A stretch of 64,000 bases of DNA. Origin: Nitrosomonadales bacterium. Lineage in GTDB: Bacteria > Pseudomonadota > Gammaproteobacteria > Burkholderiales > Gallionellaceae. The position numbers and the translations under genes were made by a program. Shown in pieces: positions 21,227 to 28,988 of the stretch (position 1 is the first letter of the stretch; every line of letters begins with the position of its first letter). Location of the stretch: contig JACRME010000013.1 of NCBI GenBank assembly GCA_016235045.1, positions 1-64,000 of the forward strand. Reading direction: 5' to 3'. The notes below the pieces were generated by a model, which made no database searches, was not told the DNA's origin, and saw only the letters and a program-made list of their open reading frames with translations.

Positions 21227-22105
21227 TTAATGAATGGTATTGCCAGTCGATTGTGAAGATGAATTGGACGATATCTGGCCAAGCATTTCCGGCCAGACCT
21301 CACGCCAGCAGCAACTATGGTCTTGCCCCGGAATCACCCTGAACATCGTCCCGGGCTGACGTGCTATTGCATCCAGAATAATTGCGGGTGGGACATTGTC
21401 ATCTTCCCGTCCGGCAAAATGCATTTGCCTGATATGCGCCGGCAACGGTGGGCGATCAGCCGGGTTCAGCGAACCTGTCAGCGGTCTCTGTTTGTGCAGT
21501 GCCACCCATCTTGCCGTATCCAGATTAGCCGCTATTGTCACGATCGTATCCAGCTTGGTCTGCTGTTCAGCCAACAGCATTGCCAAAGTCCCCCCCCCGC
21601 TGTGACCAATCAAAATAATCTTGTCGTAATCGACAGCCAGGTGCTCCAACACAATCGACATGCTCCTCACAACCGTTTCAGAATAGCGTCGATCCGTCCA
21701 CACTTCCGAAGTGCAGCCCCTATCCGAATTCAAGCCAGAATAACAAGGGCGCCCCAGGTACACCGCAGGTGCAGAATCAAGCAACATTAGGTCAAGCATC
21801 AAGGGATTGCGCGGCGAAGGATCCGAGGCAGCCACCCCTTTGCGGACCCAGGGCGTACCGTCACCATCCAGATACACATGCAATGCTGCCGTTTCAGCAA
21901 CCTTTCCGGATTTGAAGTAGACGACATGACGGAAGCCTTCGCCCTGCAACACCTCTTTGGAAAAACCGAATCCTGTCGCCTTCGCCTCAAACCGTTGCGA
22001 GGGGGTCGAACAACCTGTCAATAAAGCCCACATGATCAGGCAAGCGTAGAACTCGACATGGATAAGCCTCCCGTATTGCATCCTGACTAGAAATTCACAG
22101 CTCAA
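21227..22105 (-). CDS. Alpha/beta-hydrolase lipoprotein
   Basis: About 290 residues with a lipoprotein signal ending in LLTGC and the alpha/beta-hydrolase nucleophile elbow GHSGGG; a late FRVIPGQDHSCCW supplies the probable catalytic histidine. The substrate is unknown; the fold suits a peptidase or esterase. The start is uncertain: the frame opens at a TTG (22105), and an in-frame ATG at 22081 lies directly behind CAGG; neither has a well-placed ribosome site. It is 14 nt ahead of the subtilase gene and 17 nt behind the barrel gene, so it belongs to their operon. Confidence 0.8.
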   Translation of the reverse strand: MSCEFLVRMQYGRLIHVEFYACLIMWALLTGCSTPSQRFEAKATGFGFSKEVLQGEGFRHVVYFKSGKVAETAALHVYLDGDGTPWVRKGVAASDPSPRNPLMLDLMLLDSAPAVYLGRPCYSGLNSDRGCTSEVWTDRRYSETVVRSMSIVLEHLAVDYDKIILIGHSGGGTLAMLLAEQQTKLDTIVTIAANLDTARWVALHKQRPLTGSLNPADRPPLPAHIRQMHFAGREDDNVPPAIILDAIARQPGTMFRVIPGQDHSCCWREVWPEMLGQISSNSSSQSTGNTIH

Positions 22106-22122
22106 TTAAGGAGACAATCCAT

Positions 22123-23370
22123 TCAAAATTCCACCACGCCACCAACGCTTACCGACCAATTACTCAGTAATTGATCTTTGGCTCGTTTATCAAAGTCAAA
22201 AAATAACAAAACGCCATTATCGAGAGCTGCCGCCATACCTACCCCAAGGTTCAAGTAATTGCAGTCGAGCGCGTCGGTTTGCAACGACATCCCATAACCG
22301 GGCGAAGAAACCAGTTCATTATTAATTTGTTGCGGCTTGTTCTTGAATTCATGCACTGCAGCAAATCGTACGGAAGGTTCGAGTACGCCCCAATCATGAG
22401 TGCTTGATGCACCAAAGCGCATGCCCAAGCTACTCGTAAAAGAAGTTCTGCTTCTTTCAAAATGGCGCAGCGCTAATGTGCTGGTTCCGATATTGACTAG
22501 CCCTTGCATGACGGTAGAGCCAGTCTCGGTGTATTCCCTGAGACCGGTTTTGATGAAATCAAGGCTCAGAAAAGGCGCGACCGAATATCTGCCTGCATCA
22601 TGCTGATAACTGGCTGACATGCCAGCCATTCGTTGCGAACCGGATGTAGACCCGTTGATTACACCTTGCACAAGCGCAATATCGACATTGCGCTGGTTAT
22701 CCAGATTCAACTTGGCATAGCCGAGATAGCCGTCGATGGAAAAAGCGCTACCGGGCACCCATGTTCCATACAAAACTACAGAATTATTGGTGGTTTTCAG
22801 GACACCAGCATTCCTAAGATAGGTAGATTTGTCGCTCGTTTTTCCAACAGTAGCCCCAAGAACCAGATTGTCCCCGAAACGGTAATCCAGCCCGACTACC
22901 AACCCGTTAAGATCAGACTGATAACCGTTCTCCAGTTCTGTTTCTACGCGAGTGTTACTGCTGTATTGCGGAGTCAGCAACAACCCCCATCCTCTGTTAT
23001 CAGCGCTTGCGCCCTGTGTTGCCTTGCCATCTTGACCGTCAAGGGAAACCCGGTATTTCTTTTTTCGTGGCCCCTCCCCGATAGCTGAGACCCCAACGTT
23101 CGAAGAGGAAGAAACCGAGCCACCACCCGACGAAAAACTCCCGCTAAATACTGTGGCTTGGCACATTGAATCCAGCATGGCTATATCCCAGTTGGCGGGA
23201 ATATTGCCTGTGTAGTTACATAGATTAACAAGATATTGCCGGAATTGTGCATCTGCTGTTGCGGCTTCAACAGGTTGAGACATACCTCCAAAGGTGACCA
23301 TACCCGCAACCAACGCTTTCCCCATCAAAGCAATCCCGCATGCTTTGAACTTAACGATCCCAGTGTTCAT
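22123..23370 (-). CDS. Autotransporter-type beta-barrel outer-membrane protein
   Basis: A 415-residue protein from the ATG at 23370 (GGGGGAG four bases upstream). It has a signal peptide ending near VEAA, a short passenger with a Ser/Gly tract (about 95-110), and an autotransporter barrel of about 280 residues: alternating strands such as NSVVLYGTWVPGSAFSIDGYL and the C-terminal signature SVGGVVEF ending in Phe. The passenger is too short to be a usual effector, so the barrel may serve as a surface anchor or channel for partners in the operon. It is the first gene of the set barrel-hydrolase-subtilase-FecR. Confidence 0.85.
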   Translation of the reverse strand: MNTGIVKFKACGIALMGKALVAGMVTFGGMSQPVEAATADAQFRQYLVNLCNYTGNIPANWDIAMLDSMCQATVFSGSFSSGGGSVSSSSNVGVSAIGEGPRKKKYRVSLDGQDGKATQGASADNRGWGLLLTPQYSSNTRVETELENGYQSDLNGLVVGLDYRFGDNLVLGATVGKTSDKSTYLRNAGVLKTTNNSVVLYGTWVPGSAFSIDGYLGYAKLNLDNQRNVDIALVQGVINGSTSGSQRMAGMSASYQHDAGRYSVAPFLSLDFIKTGLREYTETGSTVMQGLVNIGTSTLALRHFERSRTSFTSSLGMRFGASSTHDWGVLEPSVRFAAVHEFKNKPQQINNELVSSPGYGMSLQTDALDCNYLNLGVGMAAALDNGVLLFFDFDKRAKDQLLSNWSVSVGGVVEF

Positions 23371-23701
23371 TTCTCCCCCTGATTCATTGCCCAGACCAAC
23401 AATAACATGAGGCCACAAAGACCTCCCTCACCCTGTGGCGACTTTGAGGGGTAACCGCCTTTGAGTCAATATGCCGAAATATCTAGATACTTGATTAGCC
23501 TAGTAGAGCTTCAAGGCGTTGTGTGTTGCACAAAACCAGCAGAACCCGTTTTCGAGTCCTTGGGAAACAATACCCTCCGGCTGATGCGATCACGTCGGGC
23601 GGCAAGATTCGTCCCAACAATATAACCAGTTATGCGCTGCAGATATTCGTCGAAGTCGTGGTTGGCTGGCTGTTGCGGCCGGCCGCGTTTAAAAAAGGAC
23701 G

Positions 23702-23899
23702 AATTTTTCAGCAGGGCGAATCTGGCAACCAGCCTGGTTTGCGCTGGCTCATCTGTGGCAACACCCCGCCCTGCTATTCCCCGGCTATTTCGCGGTATCG
23801 CTGGTGCTGGGGTATTTTCGGGAACGGTATGGGGGGGTGCTGGTGCCTATACTACTGCACAGTTATTACAATCTGGGGCTTTGGGTGGTAGCGGTGTGA
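23702..23899 (+). pseudogene. Remnant of a CPBP-family intramembrane metalloprotease
   Basis: In this frame the sequence reads as the C-terminal part of a CPBP/CAAX-type protease: FALAHLWQHP, PGYFAVSLVLGYFRERYGG and LLHSYYNLGLW, giving the third (FxxxH) and fourth (HxxxN) family motifs. Upstream the frame is closed by a stop at a run of six A (about 23690), and related-looking residues (VEVVVGWLLRP) continue in another frame, as expected after a frameshift. No start is found. This is the only coding signal I see in the gap at 23371-24047. Confidence 0.55.
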
Positions 23900-23912
23900 T
23901 CCGCTAATGAAC

Positions 23913-23966
23913 GCGCCGCCCTTCCCGTCGGCAGGTTTTGAATCAAGCCGACGGGAACGGCGGCGC
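23913..23966. other. Long perfect-stem hairpin upstream of bcp
   Basis: Arms of 20 bases (23913-23932 and 23947-23966) pair with a single mismatch around a 14-nt loop. There is no T-run, so it is not a standard terminator. It lies between the protease remnant and bcp and could be a solitary REP-like unit. Confidence 0.75.
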
Positions 23967-24047
23967 TCTCAAACACCTTACCTGCCGAAGCCGCTTGCCT
24001 AACCGCCCGATTTTGACAACAATGGCAGCCAGTAAACGGAGCCATTG

Positions 24048-24503
24048 ATGCCAAAACAAGCTGTAGCCGATTTCACCCTGCCTGCCACGGGCGGTGTCGA
24101 ATTCACGCTCTACCCCATCCGCAGCAAATCGTTGGTGATCTACTTCTATCCCAAGGACAGCACGCCGGGTTGCACCACCGAGGCGCAGCAGTTTCGCGAT
24201 CTGTATGCCGGATACCGGAAGGCAGGCTGCGAGATCGTCGGCGTTTCGCGCGACAGCATCAAGTCGCACGAGAATTTCAAGACCCGGTTCACCCTGCCGT
24301 TCGCCCTGCTTTCCGATGAGGATGAAACGGTCTGCAGGCTGTTCGGGGTAATGAAGCAGAAAATGATGTACGGCAAGGAGGTGCGCGGCATCGAGCGCAG
24401 CACCTTCGTGCTGGACCATAAGGGCATCATCCGCAAGGAATGGCGCGGCCTCAAGGCGGACGGCCACGCACAGGAAGTACTCGCCTTTGTTCAAACTCTC
24501 TGA
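24048..24503 (+). CDS. bcp: Thioredoxin-dependent peroxiredoxin (BCP/PrxQ type)
   Basis: Reduces peroxides in the cytoplasm. The 151-residue product has the peroxidatic cysteine in PKDSTPGCTTEAQQF. The position five residues later, often the resolving cysteine in PrxQ, is not Cys here, so a one-Cys mechanism or use of the later Cys in YRKAGCEIVG is likely. The normal FxLPFxLLSD segment and the STFVLDHKGIIRKEWR end are present. The ATG at 24048 fits the family N-terminus. The phoH gene follows after 8 nt. Confidence 0.92.
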   Translation: MPKQAVADFTLPATGGVEFTLYPIRSKSLVIYFYPKDSTPGCTTEAQQFRDLYAGYRKAGCEIVGVSRDSIKSHENFKTRFTLPFALLSDEDETVCRLFGVMKQKMMYGKEVRGIERSTFVLDHKGIIRKEWRGLKADGHAQEVLAFVQTL

Positions 24504-24511
24504 AGGACAAC

Positions 24512-25924
24512 ATGAACGCTCGTAAAGCAACAACGGACAAAGACACCAAACTCTTCGTGCTGGACACCAACGTGCTGATGCACGACCCGACCAGCCTGTT
24601 CCGCTTCGAGGAACACGATGTCTACGTGCCGATGTTCGTGCTGGAAGAGTTGGACAACAACAAGAAGGGCATGACGGAAGTCGCCCGCAACGCGCGCCAG
24701 GCCAGCCGCTTCCTCGACAATCTGGTCAGTGCCAGCGAGGACAGCATCGACGAAGGCGTGCCGCTGGATGCGCTGGGCAACAAGAACGCGACCGGACGCC
24801 TGTTCCTGCAGACCGAGTTCATCAACGACCCGCTGCCCTCGACGCTGGCCAGCGGCAAGGCCGATAACGCCATCCTCGGCGTGGTCAACCATCTGCACAT
24901 GCAGCACAGCAAGCGCAAGATCGCGCTGGTCAGCAAAGACATCAACATGCGCATCAAGGCGCGTGCCCTGGGTCTGTCGGCGCAGGACTATTTCAACGAC
25001 AAGGTGCTGGAAGACACCGACCTGCTTTATACCGGCGTGCGCGAACTGCAGGCGGATTTCTGGGACAAGAACGGCAAGGACATGGTGTCCGGCACCCAGG
25101 GCGGGCACACCTTCTACAACATGAATGGGCCGGACTGCCGCGACCTGCTGGTGAACGAGTTCGTGTTTCAGGAAGACGCCAGCAATCCGTTCTTTGCCGT
25201 GGTGACGGCACAGGAGAACAATACTGCCACGCTGCGCACGCTCACCGACTACACGCACAGCAAGAACGGCATCTGGGGCATCACCGCGCGCAACCGCGAG
25301 CAGAACTTCGTGCTCAACCTGCTGATGAATCCGGAGATCGATTTCGTCACGCTGCTGGGCCAGGCGGGCACCGGCAAGACCCTGCTCACGCTGGCGGCCG
25401 GCCTGATGCAGACGCTGGAGACCAAGCTCTACACCGAGATCATCATGACCCGCGTCACCGTGCCGGTGGGCGAAGACATCGGCTTCCTGCCGGGAACGGA
25501 AGAAGAAAAGATGTCGCCGTGGATGGGCGCGCTGGACGACAACCTCGACGTGCTCAACCAGTCGACCGAAGAAGGCGGCGAATGGGGCCGGGCCGCCACG
25601 CGCGACCTGATCCGCAGCCGCATCAAGATCAAGTCGCTCAACTTCATGCGCGGCCGCACCTTCCTCAACAAGTACCTGATCATCGACGAGGCGCAGAACC
25701 TGACGCCCAAACAGATGAAGACACTCATCACCCGCGCCGGTCCCGGCACCAAGGTGGTGTGCATGGGCAACATCGCCCAGATCGACACGCCCTACCTGAC
25801 CGAAGGCAGTTCCGGCCTGACTTATGTGGTGGACAGGTTCAAGGGCTGGTCGCACAGCGGTCACGTCACGCTGATGCGCGGCGAACGCTCGCGCCTGGCG
25901 GATCACGCGGCGGAAGTGCTGTGA
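24512..25924 (+). CDS. PhoH-family ATPase with N-terminal PIN domain (YlaK type)
   Basis: A 470-residue fusion. Residues about 12-150 are a PIN nuclease-like domain (KLFVLDTNVLMHDP with acidic residues; later DNAILG and VSKDINMRIKA). Residues about 250-470 are a PhoH ATPase with Walker A GQAGTGKT, Walker B LIIDEAQN and the GNIAQIDTPYL motif. The cellular role is probably RNA processing or unwinding; PhoH-PIN pairs have been described as toxin-like RNases in other bacteria, but this is a common single chromosomal copy next to bcp. The start ATG follows GAAGGA by 5 nt. Confidence 0.92.
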   Translation: MNARKATTDKDTKLFVLDTNVLMHDPTSLFRFEEHDVYVPMFVLEELDNNKKGMTEVARNARQASRFLDNLVSASEDSIDEGVPLDALGNKNATGRLFLQTEFINDPLPSTLASGKADNAILGVVNHLHMQHSKRKIALVSKDINMRIKARALGLSAQDYFNDKVLEDTDLLYTGVRELQADFWDKNGKDMVSGTQGGHTFYNMNGPDCRDLLVNEFVFQEDASNPFFAVVTAQENNTATLRTLTDYTHSKNGIWGITARNREQNFVLNLLMNPEIDFVTLLGQAGTGKTLLTLAAGLMQTLETKLYTEIIMTRVTVPVGEDIGFLPGTEEEKMSPWMGALDDNLDVLNQSTEEGGEWGRAATRDLIRSRIKIKSLNFMRGRTFLNKYLIIDEAQNLTPKQMKTLITRAGPGTKVVCMGNIAQIDTPYLTEGSSGLTYVVDRFKGWSHSGHVTLMRGERSRLADHAAEVL

Positions 25925-25979
25925 AGCACGATAGTCCGTTAGTAAGGTGATGGGGGTAGAGTTGCGGCATGATAACGAT

Positions 25980-26020
25980 TCCACCCCCTCCCTAACCCTC
26001 CCCCTGCAAGGGGGATGGAA
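25980..26020. repeat. CCCTCCCTAACCCTCCCCCTGCAAGGGGG-type repeat
   Basis: A pyrimidine-rich block with the palindromic centre CCCCCTGCAAGGGGG. Related units occur at 54811-54912 and, within purL, at 61587-61613 and 62171-62345. Here it occupies the spacer between phoH and the GST gene. Confidence 0.85.
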
Positions 26021-26044
26021 CGTTGAATTTGGTCTCTTTATTGA

Positions 26045-26662
26045 ATGGTTCACATGAAACTGATCGGCTCAACCACCAGCCCTTACGTGCGCAAAGCCCG
26101 TCTGGTGCTGCTGGAAAAAAACATCCCGCACGCTTTTATGGTCGACCCGCCGAGCGAGCCGGACAGCAAAGTGGCGCTGTTCAATCCGCTGGGACGTATT
26201 CCAGCGCTGATCCTCGACGATGGCACCTGCGTGTTCGACTCGGTCGTCATTGCCGAATATGCCGACACCCTGAACGACACGCCCATCCTGATTCCGCGCG
26301 GCGATGCGCTGGCAAGGATGCACGTCCGGCGAGGCGAGGCGCTGGCGGACGGCATCATGGATTCCGCCATCGTCGTGCGCAACGAGCGCATCCGTCCGGC
26401 CGGAAAGCAGGAGCAGGAGAATATCGACCTGCACAACAGCTCCATCACGCGTACGCTGGAATATATTGCCGGGCAGTTGGGCCAACGCGAATGGTGCGTG
26501 GGCGACTGCATCAGTCTCGCCGACCTCGCGCTGGTGGCCGCGCTGCTCTATCTCGACTTGCGCCAGCCCGAACGCGACTGGCGCAGCGCGCACCCGAATC
26601 TGGCGGCATGGTTTAACCGGCTAAGTACGCGCTCCAGCGTAACAGCCGCTTTGGCAGAATAA
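26045..26662 (+). CDS. Glutathione S-transferase family protein
   Basis: About 205 residues with a thioredoxin-like N-terminal domain (KLIGSTTSPYVRKARLVLLE, where Ser/Pro replace the CPxC of glutaredoxins) and an all-alpha C-terminal domain (SLADLALVAALLYLDLR). Resembles YibF-type GSTs. The Gly-site motif FNPLGRIPALILDDG and the VIAEYAD helix are intact. Either the ATG at 26045 or that at 26054 can be the start; neither has a clear Shine-Dalgarno sequence because the repeat lies upstream. The substrate is unknown. Confidence 0.86.
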   Translation: MVHMKLIGSTTSPYVRKARLVLLEKNIPHAFMVDPPSEPDSKVALFNPLGRIPALILDDGTCVFDSVVIAEYADTLNDTPILIPRGDALARMHVRRGEALADGIMDSAIVVRNERIRPAGKQEQENIDLHNSSITRTLEYIAGQLGQREWCVGDCISLADLALVAALLYLDLRQPERDWRSAHPNLAAWFNRLSTRSSVTAALAE

Positions 26663-26664
26663 CG

Positions 26665-26748
26665 CAGGATGGGCACGTTGTTGGCGCCCACGCTGTAGAC
26701 AAACGATGCTTCCGCGTGGGCACAGAAACGTGCCCACTCTACAATCAG
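26665..26748. repeat. GGGCACG/CGTGCCC palindromic repeat
   Basis: GGATGGGCACG, a central GGCGCCCACGC ... GCGTGGGC pair and CGTGCCCAC form nested inverted repeats across the whole GST-msrB gap. This unit belongs to a different repeat type from the others in the window. Confidence 0.75.
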
Positions 26749-26755
26749 GATAACC

Positions 26756-27148
26756 ATGAGCAATATCGAAAAATCCGACGACGAATGGCGCGAGGAACTG
26801 ACGCAGGAACAGTTCGAGATCTGCCGCGAGTGCGGTACCGAACCGGCCTTCACCGGCGAATACTGGGATTGCCACGACATCGGCATTTATCGCTGCGTCT
26901 GTTGCGGCGCGCCGCTGTTCGATTCTGAAACCAAATTCGAATCGGGCACCGGCTGGCCCAGCTTCTGGCAACCGGTCACCGAATACGCGGTCGAATACCG
27001 CGAAGAAGACCAGCTCGGACTGGATCGCGTCGAGGTCTGCTGTGCCGCCTGCGACGCCCATCTCGGCCACGTGTTCGAGGATGGCCCCGACCCCACCGGA
27101 CTGCGCTATTGCATCAACTCCGCATCGCTTGCCCTGGATAGAAGATAA
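26756..27148 (+). CDS. msrB: Peptide-methionine (R)-S-oxide reductase
   Basis: Repairs methionine-R-sulfoxide in proteins. The 130-residue product has the zinc CxxC pairs (CVCCG and [12 protein letters not shown]), the SGTGWPSFW substrate motif, and the catalytic cysteine in RYCINSASL. No selenocysteine. It is followed after 2 nt by yciB, a frequent gene order in betaproteobacteria. Confidence 0.95.
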   Translation: MSNIEKSDDEWREELTQEQFEICRECGTEPAFTGEYWDCHDIGIYRCVCCGAPLFDSETKFESGTGWPSFWQPVTEYAVEYREEDQLGLDRVEVCCAACDAHLGHVFEDGPDPTGLRYCINSASLALDRR

Positions 27149-27150
27149 CC

Positions 27151-27696
27151 ATGAAACTGCTGTTCGACCTGTTCCCCGTCATCCTGTTCTTCGTCACCTT
27201 CAAATTTGCGGGCGTCTTCTGGGCCACGGCGACGGCCATCGCCGCCACCTTCGTGCAGGTCGGCTGGGTGAAATACCGCCACGGCAAGGTCGACACCATG
27301 CTGTGGGTGAGCCTGGGCATCATCACCCTGTTCGGCGGGGCGACGCTGTTGCTGCACGACGAGACTTTCATCAAATGGAAGCCCACCGTCCTGTATTGGT
27401 TCTTCTCCGCCGCCCTGTTGCTGTCGCCTGTCCTGTTCAAGAAAAACCTGATGCGCGCGCTGCTGCAGGAGAAGATCACCCTGCCCGATACCGCCTGGAG
27501 CCAGCTCAATTTCTCCTGGAGCGCTTTCTTCGGCGTCCTCGGCGTGGTCAATCTGTATGTTGCGTTCAGCTACAGCACCGACGCCTGGGTCAACTTCAAA
27601 CTGTTCGGCGCCACCGGCATGATGCTGGTTTTTGTGCTGCTGCAAAGCCTGTGGCTGTCGAAGTATGTTGAAGAAGACAAAAAGGAAAACCAATGA
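27151..27696 (+). CDS. yciB: Inner membrane-spanning septation/intracellular protein YciB
   Basis: A 181-residue polytopic protein of the YciB/IspZ family, linked to envelope and septum integrity. The hallmarks are [17 protein letters not shown] at the N-terminus, [13 protein letters not shown], the WSQLNFSW segment and VNLYVAF. Five or so membrane helices. The stop overlaps the start of the next gene by 4 nt. Confidence 0.94.
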   Translation: MKLLFDLFPVILFFVTFKFAGVFWATATAIAATFVQVGWVKYRHGKVDTMLWVSLGIITLFGGATLLLHDETFIKWKPTVLYWFFSAALLLSPVLFKKNLMRALLQEKITLPDTAWSQLNFSWSAFFGVLGVVNLYVAFSYSTDAWVNFKLFGATGMMLVFVLLQSLWLSKYVEEDKKENQ

Positions 27697-27998
27697 TGCT
27701 GTACTCCATCTTCGGCAACGACGTTCCTGGCAGCCTGGAGAAGCGCAAGGCAGCGCGTCCGGCGCATCTGGCGCGCCTGCAGGCGTTGCAGGACGAAGGA
27801 CGCCTGCTGCTGGCTGGCCCCTTCCCCGCCGTGGATGCCGTCGACCCCGGCCCGGCCGGTTTCACCGGCAGCCTCATCGTGGCCGAGTTCGCCTCGCTCG
27901 ACGCGGCAGAGGCGTGGGCCGCATCCGACCCTTATGTCGCCGCCGGCGTATATGCCCAGGTCGCAGTACGGCCATTCAAGAAGGTCTTTCCGGCCTAG
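27693..27998 (+). CDS. YciI-family protein
   Basis: A 101-residue ferredoxin-fold protein with the expected [20 protein letters not shown] and conserved His and Asp of the YciI family, whose enzymatic role is generally unknown. Translationally coupled to yciB by an ATGA overlap; the pairing of yciB with yciI is common. Confidence 0.9.
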   Translation: MMLYSIFGNDVPGSLEKRKAARPAHLARLQALQDEGRLLLAGPFPAVDAVDPGPAGFTGSLIVAEFASLDAAEAWAASDPYVAAGVYAQVAVRPFKKVFPA

Positions 27999-28073
27999 CC
28001 GAAAGGCGTGCTATATTGCGCGTCGGGTAATATTTCGTTCCACCCCAACCTCAACATTTCAAAGGAAAGAAAC

Positions 28074-28856
28074 ATGCTGAAATTTTCCAAATTCGCCCTG
28101 TTGTCGGCCCTGCTGACCATCGCCGCCTGCACCCAGGCTGCCGACGAGAAATCCGCGGCACTGGTGAACGGTGTATCTATTCCGCAAGCCCGCCTGGACA
28201 TGCGCATCAAGGCTGCAGCGCAGCAAGGCCAGCCGGACAGCCCGGAATTGCGCAAGGCGATCCGCGACGACCTCATCAATCTTGAAGTCATCTCGCAGGC
28301 CGCGTCCAAGAACGAAATGGAAAAACAACCTGAGATTGCGCAGCAACTCGAACTGGCCAGGCAATCCATACTGGCCGGCGCCTATGTGCAGGATTACGCC
28401 AAGAACCACCCCATCGGCGACGACGTGCTGAAGCAGGAATATGAAGCGCTGAAAACGCGGGTGGGCAACAAGGAGTACAAGCTCTCGCACATCCTGGTCG
28501 ATTCCGAAGATGAAGCCAAGAAAGCCGCGGCCGAAGTAAAAAAGGGCAAGTTTGCCAAAGTCGCCAAGAGCATGAGCAAAGACCCCGGCTCCAAGGATAA
28601 AGGCGGCGAACTGGGCTGGGCTGTTCCGTCCAACTTCGTGCAGCCTTTCGCCGAGGCGGTCACCAAGCTCGGGAAGGGCCAGATCAGCGCTCCGGTGCAA
28701 ACCCAGTTCGGCTGGCACGTCATCAAGCTGGAAGACACGCGCGAGCTGAAAGTGCCGACCTTCGAAGAAGTGAAACCGAATATCGAAAAGCGCCTGCAAC
28801 AGCAAACCATTCAAAAGGAGATCGAGGATTTGCGCGGCAAAGCAAAAATCGAATAA
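28074..28856 (+). CDS. Periplasmic peptidyl-prolyl cis-trans isomerase, parvulin type
   Basis: A folding factor for exported proteins, 260 residues. The signal peptide ends in LLTIAAC, a possible lipobox. An N-terminal chaperone-like helical part (about 30-130) precedes a parvulin domain (about 135-235) with YKLSHILVDSEDEAKKA, SKDPGSKDKGGELGW and FGWHVIKLEDTR. The start at 28074 has AAGGA upstream. A strong terminator follows directly, closing the msrB-yciB-yciI-PPIase unit. Confidence 0.92.
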   Translation: MLKFSKFALLSALLTIAACTQAADEKSAALVNGVSIPQARLDMRIKAAAQQGQPDSPELRKAIRDDLINLEVISQAASKNEMEKQPEIAQQLELARQSILAGAYVQDYAKNHPIGDDVLKQEYEALKTRVGNKEYKLSHILVDSEDEAKKAAAEVKKGKFAKVAKSMSKDPGSKDKGGELGWAVPSNFVQPFAEAVTKLGKGQISAPVQTQFGWHVIKLEDTRELKVPTFEEVKPNIEKRLQQQTIQKEIEDLRGKAKIE

Positions 28857-28876
28857 TTCAGTCGGTTTTTCCCGGG

Positions 28877-28906
28877 AAAGGACATCGTTGCGATGTCCTT
28901 TTTTTT
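28877..28906 (+). terminator. Rho-independent terminator of the PPIase gene
   Basis: A 10-bp stem AAGGACATCG / CGATGTCCTT with a TTG loop runs into an eight-T tract. It starts 20 nt behind the PPIase stop. Confidence 0.93.
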
Positions 28907-28931
28907 CGCATGCCCTCCCGCTCGAATATTC

Positions 28932-28959
28932 ATGACACCCCGGCTTCCCTTGCTACAAT
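28932..28959 (+). promoter_or_regulatory. Predicted sigma70 promoter of the CBS-GGDEF-EAL gene
   Basis: ATGACA (28932-28937) and TACAAT (28954-28959) are 16 nt apart, each matching five of six consensus bases. The start point would fall near 28966, so translation should begin at the ATG at 28989 rather than at the in-frame ATG at 28932, which lies in the promoter. Confidence 0.55.
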
Positions 28960-28988
28960 GCTTGCAACAGGCTGGAAATCAAGCGCAA

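Noticed and set aside
25980-26020. CRISPR-like array from the GC-rich repeats
   Set aside because: Units are palindromic, dispersed singly or in facing pairs, and never form regularly spaced direct repeats.
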